Positions 1 to 9,200 of a DNA stretch of 33,216 bases are shown here, in pieces; within the stretch, counting starts at the first letter, position 1, and each line of letters begins with the position of its first letter. Position numbers and translations under genes: made by a program. The stretch lies in NCBI GenBank assembly GCA_030550175.1, contig JAUQPW010000061.1:1-33216 (forward strand), written 5' to 3'. The DNA is from a bacterium. Its GTDB lineage: Bacteria > Moduliflexota > Moduliflexia > Moduliflexales > JAUQPW01. The notes under the pieces were generated by a model, which saw only the letters and a list, made by a program, of their open reading frames with translations, made no database searches and was not told where the DNA came from.

Positions 1-1
1 A

Positions 2-148
2 ATCATTGACATGGCCCATGCCTTGGAGTTGAAGGTCATAGCGGAGGGGGTAGAGACGGAGGAGCAGTTGTTTTTTTTGTGTGCTCAGCAGTGTGATGAG
101 GCCCAGGGTTACCTGTTTGGTCGACCTGCGCCGGCGGCGGAAGCATAG
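2..148 (+). CDS. EAL-domain cyclic-di-GMP phosphodiesterase, C-terminal fragment
   Basis: The window opens inside a gene. The frame from base 2 to the TAG at 146-148 encodes 48 residues matching the end of an EAL domain: a helix beginning IIDMAHAL, then VIAEGVETEEQ with the conserved catalytic-loop glutamate of the EGVET motif, then a CDEAQGYLFGRP segment. The same region of the complete EAL protein at 16701-18785 is closely similar (IIAMAHSL, VIAEGVETEEQ, CDEMQGFLFSKP), so the two genes are paralogues. EAL domains hydrolyse cyclic di-GMP. Upstream domains lie outside the window, so sensory input and any GGDEF partner cannot be judged. Confidence 0.93.
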   Translation: MIDMAHALELKVIAEGVETEEQLFFLCAQQCDEAQGYLFGRPAPAAEA

Positions 149-258
149 GGGAAACTCTTACAAGAAGGCCGGTATTTACTGCCTGATACTAAATCTAAAT
201 AGAAATGTCCTATAACCTGCAGGGCGACCCCGGAGGATAGCCCTTTAATACCATCCAG

Positions 259-957
259 CTAATGGGGCATTCTGTCCAGGATACCGTACAGGGCCTCGTT
301 GATTTTCTCAAAGTTAGTTTCTCGGGATAGCATTTCGTCCGGCTTTTGAATGTACCTGCCCTCAACCAGCTCATCTACACAGTTGGCAAGGAGTTGCTCA
401 ACGCTTTCCTTTGTGGATTCCAGATGAAACTGTAGACCAAGAACTTTTTCTTTATAGAGGAACGCCTGGTTCTGACATCCTTCACTTTGGGCCAGCCAGA
501 CAGTACCCCGTGGTAAATCGAAGGTATCACCGTGCCAGTGAAAAACCGTAAGTCGCGATGGCAAGAAGTTGAAAAGCGGTGAGGCCTGGGCTTCAGGTGT
601 AAATTCGATGGGAAACCAACCTATTTCCTTGTAACGGTTTCGGAATACCCTTGCACCCAGGACATCGGCAATTAACTGCGAACCCAAACAGATGCCTAAA
701 ACAACTTTCTCTTTTGAAATTACCTGTTCGATGAACCGTTTCTCCCGAAACAACCAGGGATATCTGTCCTCTTCGTAAATGTTCATGGGCCCACCTAAAA
801 TCACCAACCAGTCAATTTCATCAACCGGAGGTAATGGTTCGTTTTGGTAAAACCTGGTGACAGACAGCGAGTGACCTCTGGCCTTCGCCCATTGCTCAAT
901 GCTAGCGAGACCTTCAAACGGAACATGTTGTAAATAATGAATTTTTATCATACGCAT
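259..957 (-). CDS. Class I glutamine amidotransferase (GMP synthase-like)
   Basis: A 232-residue protein with a full class I glutamine amidotransferase fold. The nucleophile elbow GICLGSQ places the catalytic cysteine at about residue 90, an oxyanion-region LGGPMNIYE motif lies near residue 54, and LQFHLEST supplies the histidine and glutamate of the triad at about residues 178 and 180. Stand-alone proteins of this type are often annotated GMP synthase-like amidotransferases; they release ammonia from glutamine or act as gamma-glutamyl hydrolases on varied substrates. No synthetase partner is adjacent, so the acceptor is unknown. It is convergent with the EAL fragment and divergent from the radical SAM gene. 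The start has no strong Shine-Dalgarno, and the third codon is an alternative ATG. Confidence 0.9.
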   Translation of the reverse strand: MRMIKIHYLQHVPFEGLASIEQWAKARGHSLSVTRFYQNEPLPPVDEIDWLVILGGPMNIYEEDRYPWLFREKRFIEQVISKEKVVLGICLGSQLIADVLGARVFRNRYKEIGWFPIEFTPEAQASPLFNFLPSRLTVFHWHGDTFDLPRGTVWLAQSEGCQNQAFLYKEKVLGLQFHLESTKESVEQLLANCVDELVEGRYIQKPDEMLSRETNFEKINEALYGILDRMPH

Positions 958-1275
958 AGTACAAATTATCAGGGCCTTTGGGATTTAACCACAAAACTAT
1001 TCTTCTATCGAAATTTCAGAAACTTAACAGGTACTTCTTTAATCCATTTGCTTAAAATAAATCCGGTTACTATGACCTATAGTATGAAGCAGGAATCCAG
1101 GTTCCGGCAAGGAAAAAGTTAAAATGTTTCTTTAATCTTCGCAGAGTAAATATCAAAAATAGAATAAATCTTCTCTCTTTAAACTTGACAGGAGAGGGAA
1201 TAATTAATAACTTTGATTCAAGGTAAATCAGATCTCTTTATCAGGGTTCATAATCTTTTTATAAAAGGATCTCCC
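958..1275. other. Divergent intergenic region
   Basis: 318 AT-rich bases between two divergently transcribed genes. It probably holds promoters for both. I see no stable hairpin, no conserved coding frame and no RNA gene. The short open frame over 937-1122 has no ribosome binding site and no recognisable protein features. Confidence 0.5.
1185..1213 (+). promoter_or_regulatory. Weak candidate sigma-70 promoter upstream of the radical SAM gene
   Basis: A perfect TTGACA at 1185-1190 is followed 17 bases later by TAACTT at 1208-1213, which matches only three of six -10 positions. If it is used, the TTG at 1213 falls inside the promoter, which supports the downstream ATG at 1276 as the start. This is inference from sequence only. 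Confidence 0.3.
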
Positions 1276-3435
1276 ATGTTGAGACAACAAAATTTACTTC
1301 TTAATAAGCAAGAAGTTGCCCAAAGGAAGATCGTGTTGGAGTCCAAACCTCTGACGTTGGATGTTGCCATTACCAACGATTGCGATATCGACTGCATCAT
1401 GTGTTTTACCAAATACATGAACCATCATGATATGAGCCCGGAAGTTTTTGAAAGTGTCCGGCAAATATTCCCTTATCCCATGGAGATCCGATGGAATGAC
1501 GCAGGGGAGATCCTGGCAACCAAAAACCCGGAGTACTATCTGGACATTATCAATGAAGTTCGACCTCCCAAGAGTTATGTCTCTACGAACCTTCTGACAG
1601 CGGATAAATATATCGATAAAATTGTGGCCGGCGGTTTGACCCACATTAGTGTATCCATGGATGCGGCTACACCGCAGACGTATCGATCTATCCGGGTTGG
1701 GAGTAACTTCGAGCGGGTTGTTAATAATCTGAAGCTGATTAAGGCCTATAAAGAACAGAAAAAAACCGAAATACCCTATATAACTCTGGTCTTTGTAGCC
1801 ATGAAAAAAAACATCCAGGAGCTACCGCTTTTTGTGGAACTGGCCCACGAGGTTGGAGCCAGGGAGATCCACGTTTTGAGGCTTTTAACGGCTCCTACAG
1901 GAGTCCAACTCTATCAAACTCTCGATCCGGCTGTCGAAAAGCATTATTATCGAATTGCCAAGAAGAAAGCCGACGAGCTGGGGATTAAGCTCTGTCATAT
2001 TGCCTGGACCGATGAGGAATTGCTGCGAGATTCTCAGAACGCCGAAACCGAACAGGTTCCCTTGCTACTGGAGTCAGGTCATGAACATTATCCCTACCGA
2101 ACCATTCACCGACCCTTCATAGAATCTCGAATTCGTGAGATACCCTTCTGCCGTTCTCCCTGGCAGGAGATGCTGGTGGATGTAGACGGCAATGTACGTC
2201 CCTGCTGTTTTATGCCCAATATCATGGGTAATGTCAAAGAGGCTTCCCCTCTGGAAATTTGGAATAACAAAAATTATCAAAGGATTCGGCGTAAGCTCTT
2301 AAATCACGATCTCTCGGATTGTAAACAATGTGGCATTGTAGCCAAAGTTTTTACCTCCTACGAGCCGTTGTATCCAGATGCCGAGACGACTCTCATTGAG
2401 ATCCGTTTAAATTCCCTCAAGCGGATGTACCGACTGGATACCGATTATACCGAGCCGGGCCCGTGGAGTCATCCGCCTCCCTTAAACCTTAAATTGGGGA
2501 ATCAGACTTTAGCTTTAAATACCAAATGGCAGCTGCTCTCAGAGGATCGAAAAGGAAGCCCGGGGTTGGAAAAATCCCATACTTTGCCGGATGAGCTGGG
2601 GGATGCCGTAACGACCATGAAACAAACCCAGGCTCCCGATTTTAATTATGAGATCAAGTCCCATCGGCGTTTTCTCGGTCGGTTTATTGTATTTGCGAAG
2701 AAGCTTCTCTTTCGACCTCTTCGAGCGTACCTGGAGCATATCCTCCGAAATCAACAACTCTTCAATCTCCAGGTCATACAGTTCTGTGAGCTTATGTTGA
2801 AGCGCCAGAGGGACTTTAATGCAACGGTGGTCAAATATCTCAACCATCTTACCGAATACACCGGGAAGAGCTTTGAAAGGCAGATAGATTTCAACGGTGA
2901 TACTCTCCGGGCTTTAAACCTACTAGCCCGACAAGGGAATGAACTCGAGCGGAGCCTCCAGATTCTTCTAGAATCCTCTACGGACTACTGGCACTGCTTA
3001 TGGAATAGTTTAGGAGATCAAATGGCCCAATCTTATGATCAATCGGTTCCTTTAAGAAAAGCCGAAGAGATCTTTTATCGGGTCGAATATATCAATCACG
3101 GCACTCCAAAAGAAATGGAAACCGGGCAAACTTATACGATTCCTTTGACTTTTAAAAATACCAGTTTCAGCCCCTGGTTCCGGAGTGGGCCCCACGCGGT
3201 TCAATGTTCTTATCAATGGTTCCGTGCAGAAGATGAATCCCTGGTATGTGAAGGGACCAGAACTCTACTCCCTCACGATTTACTTCCTTTACAAGAAATA
3301 ACCGTTCAGGCCAGGGTTACAGCTCCTGAAAAGGGTGGTCGCTACATACTTAAATGGGACCTCCTCTCAGGCAATCAAATCTGGTTCCATCAATATACCC
3401 GGCAAACTCTGGATGTACCTGTTATGGTAACATAA
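1276..3435 (+). CDS. Radical SAM/SPASM protein with C-terminal beta-sandwich domain
   Basis: I chose ATG 1276 because AAAAGGA sits 6-7 bases upstream; the frame stays open back to a TTG at 1213. From this start the protein is 719 residues. A CxxxCxxC cluster (C36, C40, C43) binds the SAM-cleaving [4Fe-4S] cluster. A SPASM-type cysteine set follows: C292, the pair C310-C311, then C349 and C352 in DCKQCG, next to DVDGNVRPCC. SPASM enzymes bind auxiliary clusters and often modify peptides or sugars. Residues about 400-600 are linker or helical. Residues about 600-719 resemble the Ig-like domain often found at the end of bacterial glycosyltransferase-type proteins (LLPHDLLPLQE, then KWDL and WF). 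No precursor peptide gene was found nearby. The substrate is unknown; the glycosylation genes at 4710-12548 may be relevant. Confidence 0.9.
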   Translation: MLRQQNLLLNKQEVAQRKIVLESKPLTLDVAITNDCDIDCIMCFTKYMNHHDMSPEVFESVRQIFPYPMEIRWNDAGEILATKNPEYYLDIINEVRPPKSYVSTNLLTADKYIDKIVAGGLTHISVSMDAATPQTYRSIRVGSNFERVVNNLKLIKAYKEQKKTEIPYITLVFVAMKKNIQELPLFVELAHEVGAREIHVLRLLTAPTGVQLYQTLDPAVEKHYYRIAKKKADELGIKLCHIAWTDEELLRDSQNAETEQVPLLLESGHEHYPYRTIHRPFIESRIREIPFCRSPWQEMLVDVDGNVRPCCFMPNIMGNVKEASPLEIWNNKNYQRIRRKLLNHDLSDCKQCGIVAKVFTSYEPLYPDAETTLIEIRLNSLKRMYRLDTDYTEPGPWSHPPPLNLKLGNQTLALNTKWQLLSEDRKGSPGLEKSHTLPDELGDAVTTMKQTQAPDFNYEIKSHRRFLGRFIVFAKKLLFRPLRAYLEHILRNQQLFNLQVIQFCELMLKRQRDFNATVVKYLNHLTEYTGKSFERQIDFNGDTLRALNLLARQGNELERSLQILLESSTDYWHCLWNSLGDQMAQSYDQSVPLRKAEEIFYRVEYINHGTPKEMETGQTYTIPLTFKNTSFSPWFRSGPHAVQCSYQWFRAEDESLVCEGTRTLLPHDLLPLQEITVQARVTAPEKGGRYILKWDLLSGNQIWFHQYTRQTLDVPVMVT

Positions 3436-3729
3436 CAAACAGGTCACAACCATTCGAGGCCGCTCCGGGGATAAAAACAACCTCACCCTTCTCTCCTATA
3501 TGCTCCTTTCCCCTACAGGGGTATTTTTCTGAGACCGATCGTTTGCAAATCCCTTCCTCCGTTTGTCCTGAGCCTGTCGGAGGACGGCTTTCAGCCTTTG
3601 GCCGGGAATTCACCCTTTGATCGGGCTCGGGAGAAAGGGGGAAACGGCCCAAAATCAAAAGACACTCCCTAAAAGCCTTTCCCCTCTCCCGAAGCCTCGG
3701 GAAGGGGAAAGGGGGTAAGGCAGAAGGTT
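3436..3729. repeat. Intergenic REP-like palindromes between convergent genes
   Basis: 294 noncoding bases between two converging genes. One hairpin lies at 3565-3585 (GTCCT/AGGAC arms, core CTGAGCCTGTCGG); it resembles the widespread TGAGCCTGTCGAAGG-type palindrome seen in many bacterial genomes. A second, at 3681-3707, pairs TCCCGA with TCGGGA and CCCC with GGGG. The second shares CCCCTCTCCCGAAGC with the repeat near 12620. Either could serve as a bidirectional terminator. Confidence 0.6.
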
Positions 3730-4314
3730 TTATCGAACCTGAAGACGCGTCATCTCTGTATCTACAACACCATTGGCACTGACTCTGGCCTGCAGGGTAT
3801 AGGTACCCGGTCTGGCGTTTGGAGGAAGCGTGATAGGAACGGTGGTTACATAGGTCCCATCGGGGCGTTGGACCTGGATACTGGTGTTTCCAATATTTTC
3901 GTTACCCTGATTGATCCGCCACTCTTCGGTGACCAGCGTTGGAGGAGTACTTCCTAATACCGCATACCTCATCTGAAGATTTACCCGATCTCCAGGGCGA
4001 GCTATGGAAGGAATAACCTGTACATCTTCTAACTTGACAAGAGTCCCCGAAGGACTGCCGTATTTATTAACCGTTGCTTCCCGAGTGGCTTCCTGTTTCT
4101 GGATGTAGTCTCCCAACAGAGCTCCTGCTAAACCTCCTAGCAGGGCACCCACCAGTTCATTCCCCCCGGCCACTCCTGCAATAACCGCACCTGCTCCTGC
4201 ACCGGCTGCACCACCGATAATGGCACCCTTATGTCTCTCGGTAGTTCCTCCACATCCCACCGTGGCTACTATAAGCAAAAGACAAAGGCTCCCTATGAAA
4301 ACTTTGTTTTTCAT
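3730..4314 (-). CDS. Glycine-zipper outer-membrane-type lipoprotein
   Basis: From the ATG at 4314 the protein has 194 residues. A GTG four codons upstream (4326) overlaps the purine-rich AGAGAGG ribosome binding site and is therefore unlikely. The N-terminus is a lipoprotein signal: KNK, a hydrophobic stretch, then a lipobox ending TVGC with the lipidated cysteine at residue 21. A glycine-zipper segment follows (repeated GGxxG, GAGAG, GLAGALLG, residues about 30-70), as in SlyB/OmpA-associated and TA0938-like proteins. The second half is a beta-rich domain of about 110 residues with PGDRVNLQMRY and LPPNARPGTYTL, resembling an Ig-like fold. Likely an envelope-anchored structural protein. Its upstream gap is long and the neighbouring genes are probably separate transcription units. 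Confidence 0.85.
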   Translation of the reverse strand: MKNKVFIGSLCLLLIVATVGCGGTTERHKGAIIGGAAGAGAGAVIAGVAGGNELVGALLGGLAGALLGDYIQKQEATREATVNKYGSPSGTLVKLEDVQVIPSIARPGDRVNLQMRYAVLGSTPPTLVTEEWRINQGNENIGNTSIQVQRPDGTYVTTVPITLPPNARPGTYTLQARVSANGVVDTEMTRLQVR

Positions 4315-4709
4315 GATCTGTTTCACCTCTCTTGTAATTCCCTTTCAAGTTGAAAAAGATACCCTAAACTTACCCTGACGAGTGACAATAAGAGCAAAAC
4401 AATTCCCCGAAGTAAAGAGAAGATTTCGTTCTCTCGCTCCGGCAGACTTCGACTCCCATCGCTCCCTGCAAGGACAGGTTCCCTGTCAGCTTGAAAAGGT
4501 ATAATTCCCTGGCTACAGAATTACAAAGGTAAATAACCCTTTATCCTCCGAAATAGGAAAGGGAGTATTTCTTATATCTGTAGCTAAAGAATCCTGATTT
4601 TATGATTTTTCGGTTCTTACTTCTTTACTGTTATAAAAGTTCTCTCATTAGAATAAATAGTCAAGGTTTAACATAAATTTAGAAAGGAATTTTGAAGAAC
4701 TGGAGTAAA
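4315..4709. other. Intergenic gap, no gene seen
   Basis: 395 bases between the end of the glycosylation cluster and the start of the lipoprotein gene, both on the minus strand. AT-rich. The near-repeat TTGAAAAAGATACCCT / TTGAAAAGGTATAATTCCCT occurs around 4350 and 4490. It should hold the lipoprotein promoter and the cluster terminator, but I cannot place either firmly. Confidence 0.4.
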
Positions 4710-6233
4710 TTAGAGATATTTATGAATCTCTATATTTTCTGGAGCTTTTGTAATCAATAACTTTCCAAATTCAGGAAACACTTTTTGCCAGTAAGTGACC
4801 ACATGGGGGTCCAGCTCAACAAAGCGGATATTGTACTGGGAACCAATCCGGGATTGCATAACCCAAAATTTTGCTGCAAGTCCCGGATAAATATTCTTTC
4901 CGACAAAACCGTTGATAGGTTCCTCACTGTTATAAAAGTAGATGGTTTGAGTTGCTCCCAGTGAGCGGATGCGGGAAATGAAATTTTGATCGAAGCTATC
5001 GGCAATGGCACATTCCATAACAATACGACTGGCCCTTAGATTAAGGGTATTACCCCAGAAAACAAAGGCCGAGAGCAGAAAGACACTCCCTAACCAGAGG
5101 GTAGAGACAGAGGGCGGTCTTGCCTTCTGTAAAATCTTATGGAACTGCTCGAAGAGGAGAGCCAGAGACATGGCGATGAGTAAAGAGGGAAAATATTGAT
5201 AACGGCTGTATTCGGTCAGAGCCTTTAGGGCAGTTTCTGGGTTAAAATTATATAAAATCAGATAGGGGGTCGTTCGGCCTATATGGACAACCGTATAAAA
5301 GCAAAGGATGGCCGTAAATAATAAGACGAATTGAAATAAAGCTGTTTGGCCGGGACGACTTAGTCCGACCCCTATAAAGAACGCAGCTATCGCAAGGACC
5401 CCGGTCAGGGTACTATGCTCGGGAAATCCCAGGAACCCTGCCCATCCGTTTGAAGTAAAATAGAGAAGTACTTTTGGAAAATAATTCAGGATGACCTGTC
5501 TATCCAGAAGAGTGGAAGTTCTTTCCAGGGAAAGATGGATAAAGGTTAGGATAGCCAAAGGGAGTAAGGGAAATAACATTCCCAGGACTTTTTTCGATCT
5601 GAATTTTAAGCGATGGGCATGGTCCATGCTCCAGGCCAGGGGAAATACCAGAACGGTATATACATAACCTGAAATAAAGAAAATCGGTCCAAGGGCCAGT
5701 ATGAGAGCGGGAAAATAATATTTTATCGAGATAGAATCAGAGCTAAAAGCCCTTCTGGCAAGGAGTATGGCCAGGAGGAAAAAAAGAGTTGAGAAAGAAA
5801 GGGCTCCAAGGGCCGCATGCCATTCCATCCCTCTGTAAAATACCGCACTGGTACCCCATAATCCTGAAAAAAGAAAAGCGAGAAAGGGATGAACATCCAT
5901 TTTTTGGAGAATCCGATAAAAAAGAAGAGAATTAAGGATATGAACCGTGAGGAGAACGGTAAAAAAAGAATGACTATCGTAGCCAAACAACTTATAAAGA
6001 ATTAAAACTTCTAACTTAAAAAGGGGATAAAAATGACCGCCCAATGAGGCTGACAGATAGTCGGTTAGCTTCATCCAATGTAAATCAAAAAGATAGACGA
6101 AATCGTCATATTGGAAGCAGCTTTGAACGATATAACCATATCTGAAAAGCACAAAGAAGGATAATATAAGGATCGGTAGGATTTTTACAGCATATTGGAA
6201 AAACAAAGTTTCTTTGAACCCTCTAACCCTCAT
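4710..6233 (-). CDS. GT-C-like polytopic membrane protein, probable glycosyltransferase
   Basis: I prefer the ATG at 6233, which has AAGGAAGA directly upstream and overlaps the stop of the preceding YfhO gene by 11 bases (ATGAGGGTTAG), implying translational coupling; an ATG at 6251 is also open. The protein has about 507 residues, roughly ten hydrophobic segments, and a short soluble C-terminus of about 100 residues. Soon after the first membrane span lies FQYDDFVYL, an acidic pair in the first periplasmic loop, which is the position of the catalytic aspartates in GT-C glycosyltransferases. GT-C enzymes transfer sugars from polyprenyl-phosphate donors on the outer face of the inner membrane. 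I do not recognise the exact family. As the last gene of the cluster, it fits envelope glycan or glycoprotein assembly. Confidence 0.8.
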   Translation of the reverse strand: MRVRGFKETLFFQYAVKILPILILSFFVLFRYGYIVQSCFQYDDFVYLFDLHWMKLTDYLSASLGGHFYPLFKLEVLILYKLFGYDSHSFFTVLLTVHILNSLLFYRILQKMDVHPFLAFLFSGLWGTSAVFYRGMEWHAALGALSFSTLFFLLAILLARRAFSSDSISIKYYFPALILALGPIFFISGYVYTVLVFPLAWSMDHAHRLKFRSKKVLGMLFPLLPLAILTFIHLSLERTSTLLDRQVILNYFPKVLLYFTSNGWAGFLGFPEHSTLTGVLAIAAFFIGVGLSRPGQTALFQFVLLFTAILCFYTVVHIGRTTPYLILYNFNPETALKALTEYSRYQYFPSLLIAMSLALLFEQFHKILQKARPPSVSTLWLGSVFLLSAFVFWGNTLNLRASRIVMECAIADSFDQNFISRIRSLGATQTIYFYNSEEPINGFVGKNIYPGLAAKFWVMQSRIGSQYNIRFVELDPHVVTYWQKVFPEFGKLLITKAPENIEIHKYL

Positions 6234-9200
6234 CTTCTTCCTTACATCCATTCGGGTTCCTTACTTTAAGAATCCACGTACCCGAAAGAGTGGCTATGAA
6301 AGTGCTCAATCCTATAAGGGTTAACCAGGCCCCGACTTTATAGGAAGTAGGTTCATATTTAAACAGAACGTCATGCTCTCCGGAAGGTAGGAAAACAGAC
6401 CGTATAAAATAATCTGTCAAAAGGATTTCCGATTCTTTTCCATCAATATAGGCCCGCCAGCCAGGATAGAAAGGATCACTCAGAACCAGGAATCCTGGGC
6501 GTTCTGCCTTGGTTTTAATGGAGATCCTGGTCGGTTCATAGCGTACAATTCGGGCCTGGGAACTATCTTCCAGGGTAGCAGGATCAGGGAGGGTTGAAGT
6601 GGGGTTATAGTCTTCCAGCCTGATGAGACCGTCACGCCCTTCCTCCGGTTCCTTCTCAACGATGATCCGACGGCCCAGGTCAAACTGATCGTCTTTCAAT
6701 CGCTCTAACACCTTCGCTTCTCGTATCGAAGGTTCTGGATCCCAAATGACTTCGGCCTGATGAACGATAAATGCCCTGGGTAATGCCCGATGATTCCGAT
6801 ATACTTTTACTTCTCCATCATAAACCTCTTCAAAGGAAGCCTGGGAAGCGAAGCTATAGACTTTAAAGCCGGCATCTCCCGGGACAGGCCGTCCGTTCAG
6901 GTAAAGCTGTCCCTCCGGGTAAAGGTCCAGTTGATTTGTCCAGAGAGTTACCGTATTGGATACGGTCGCTTCAGGGGCCGTTAATTCAAAATAGAAGGTT
7001 TTTCCTTTAGATCCCAGAATAGGTGGAAATGACACAGTATAGTAGGTATTATCCTGGATGTCGGTCATAGGGATCCAGGTGGTATACAGACTGGTCTCAC
7101 TGGTGGGAGATTCTTTCAGTTTAAATAAGACTCTTCCGGTATTAAACCGCTGATAGGTTCCAAAAAAAAGACCAATGGCACAAAGATCTCCATGGGAGAT
7201 AAATGTCTGACCTATCGAGACTCCGGGAACCAGGGAATCCGCCGGAACAGCTCCACCCCCCATGGGATAGACACTGCTTTCCAAATGAAAATAAGGAGGA
7301 GCTCCCTGCTTATCGGTCACTACATATTTCAAGTTTAAGAGATTGAAAAACCGATTGTCCACATTCCGAATCTCCCCTACCGGGAGACCTCCGGTAAAAA
7401 ACCAGTTGGTATAGAGTTCTTTATCGATTAAGTTGGCTGCAAACATCCAGAACCGCCGATTGATCAATCCGTTCACAAACCCAATACCGTTCAACTCATA
7501 GGCACTGGGAATATTTGGATACAAATACCCATCCAGGGCATATACCCGGAACGTTTCTGGATCTGACTTTAAGAACTTAACAAAGGGGGGTTCTACGAAA
7601 GGAGGATATCGATCCATATGGTCATGGGGCATCAGGATAAACAACTCTCCTATCACTCCCAGCCCTATCAAGGTCGCAAAACCTGTATGGGCCAGAATTT
7701 TTAGAGACTTTAACCACAACCCGAGTAAAATGAGTCCTCCTAAAACTAAGGCGGGTAAGGTTTGCCAAAGGGCATCCGTCAGGATAGTTGTTCCGTTGGG
7801 TTTTTCCACCATCCTGGGATAGGTCACTCTCCATAACAAACCGATCAGAAACCAGCTGAGTAAAACCAATCCTCCCAGTAACCAGCCACGATATTGTCCC
7901 TGTCTGATACGGTTTAACTGGGTACTCATTAAGACAACGGCGGAAAACGTCAGCTCTGGAGGAAAATATCGGGTGAAATGGCTTACTTTAAAGAAGGGAA
8001 GATGACCTACAAAGTCATGGAAGCTCTGGATGAGATTATAACCCTGGATGAGAAAAAAAGTAATCATAAGGGTAAAGAACAGATGGCTTTTTCGGAAGCT
8101 GATTCCCTCCAGGGTAGCCAGAATGACCAAAAGAGCAACTCCAAACCCCAGATAACCGGGTTGGAAGTCCCACACGACTCCATCCCAGGATTGATGAAGA
8201 GGTCCAAAGAAGTAGGGAAGTACCAATAAAATGAGATCCCTGGGAGGTAAAGACCATAAACCTACCAGAAGATTGGGATCGTGACGACCGAGATAAGACA
8301 GTTGAACAAATTCTAAAAAGGGAAGAACCATGATCGCACAGAGCAGTAATCCTATTCCATAGGAACCCGCCAGACAGAACAATCGCCGCAAAAAAAGAAG
8401 CACAAGGGTAGAAGAGTCGGAGGACCGGGAGGTAAAGGGTCTTCCATGTTTCCCCTCTTCCGCAAATAAACAGCGCATGAGAAAGTAGCCGGTGGCAAAG
8501 AACATAGCAAAAAAACTGGGCTCCGGATGACCTCCTAAAATTACCAACCCCACCATACCTCCGTGGAGTACGGCCCATTTGATTCCAGGCTCTTGATAGA
8601 GTTTCTCGGTTGTGTACATCAAGCCCGGCAGTAACATGGCAGCATGAATAAATACGATGTTGATATGGAGAATCATGTGCCCACAAAACATGTACGCCAT
8701 TCCCCCCACTAAGGCGCTGAGTGGATCGAGTTGAGAAACTTTTCTGAGGAACAGGTACATAAGAACTCCGGCTAAGAAAATCCGAAGTACAAGGTAAAAA
8801 TCCCACATGGCCGGATGAGGGGTCAGGTAAAGCAAAAAACTTAGAGGAAAAAACACCGTGGAAATCATGTCTGCGTTGAGGGGCGTACCGAGTCCGGTAT
8901 GGGGGTCCCATAGGGGGAGGATACCCCGATGATAGAGCAGGGAAGTTAAGTGGGTAGCTGGCTCATGGATCCATGCCGAGGCAAAAGGATCCATCACAGG
9001 GGAAGTGGTGATACGACGGCCCGAGTAACCGTAGGCTCCCGAAGGGGTTGTACTGGGAACCAAATTGGTGGTCAACAGAGTCCTTCTCATAAAGATCATG
9101 TCGTAGAAAAAAACGCATACCACCAGGAACAGGACAATAATGGCCATCCAACTTCTTGCTTGGTACCCGCTACCTGGGAGCAACAAGTTCGACGAACTCC

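Noticed and set aside
937..1122. A 61-codon plus-strand frame overlapping the amidotransferase start
   Set aside because: No ribosome binding site and no recognisable protein pattern; it lies in an AT-rich divergent promoter region.
8036..8911. A 291-codon minus-strand open frame
   Set aside because: It lies inside the YfhO gene in another frame of the same strand, lacks a ribosome binding site, and is rich in Ser, Cys and Arg, as out-of-frame readings are.
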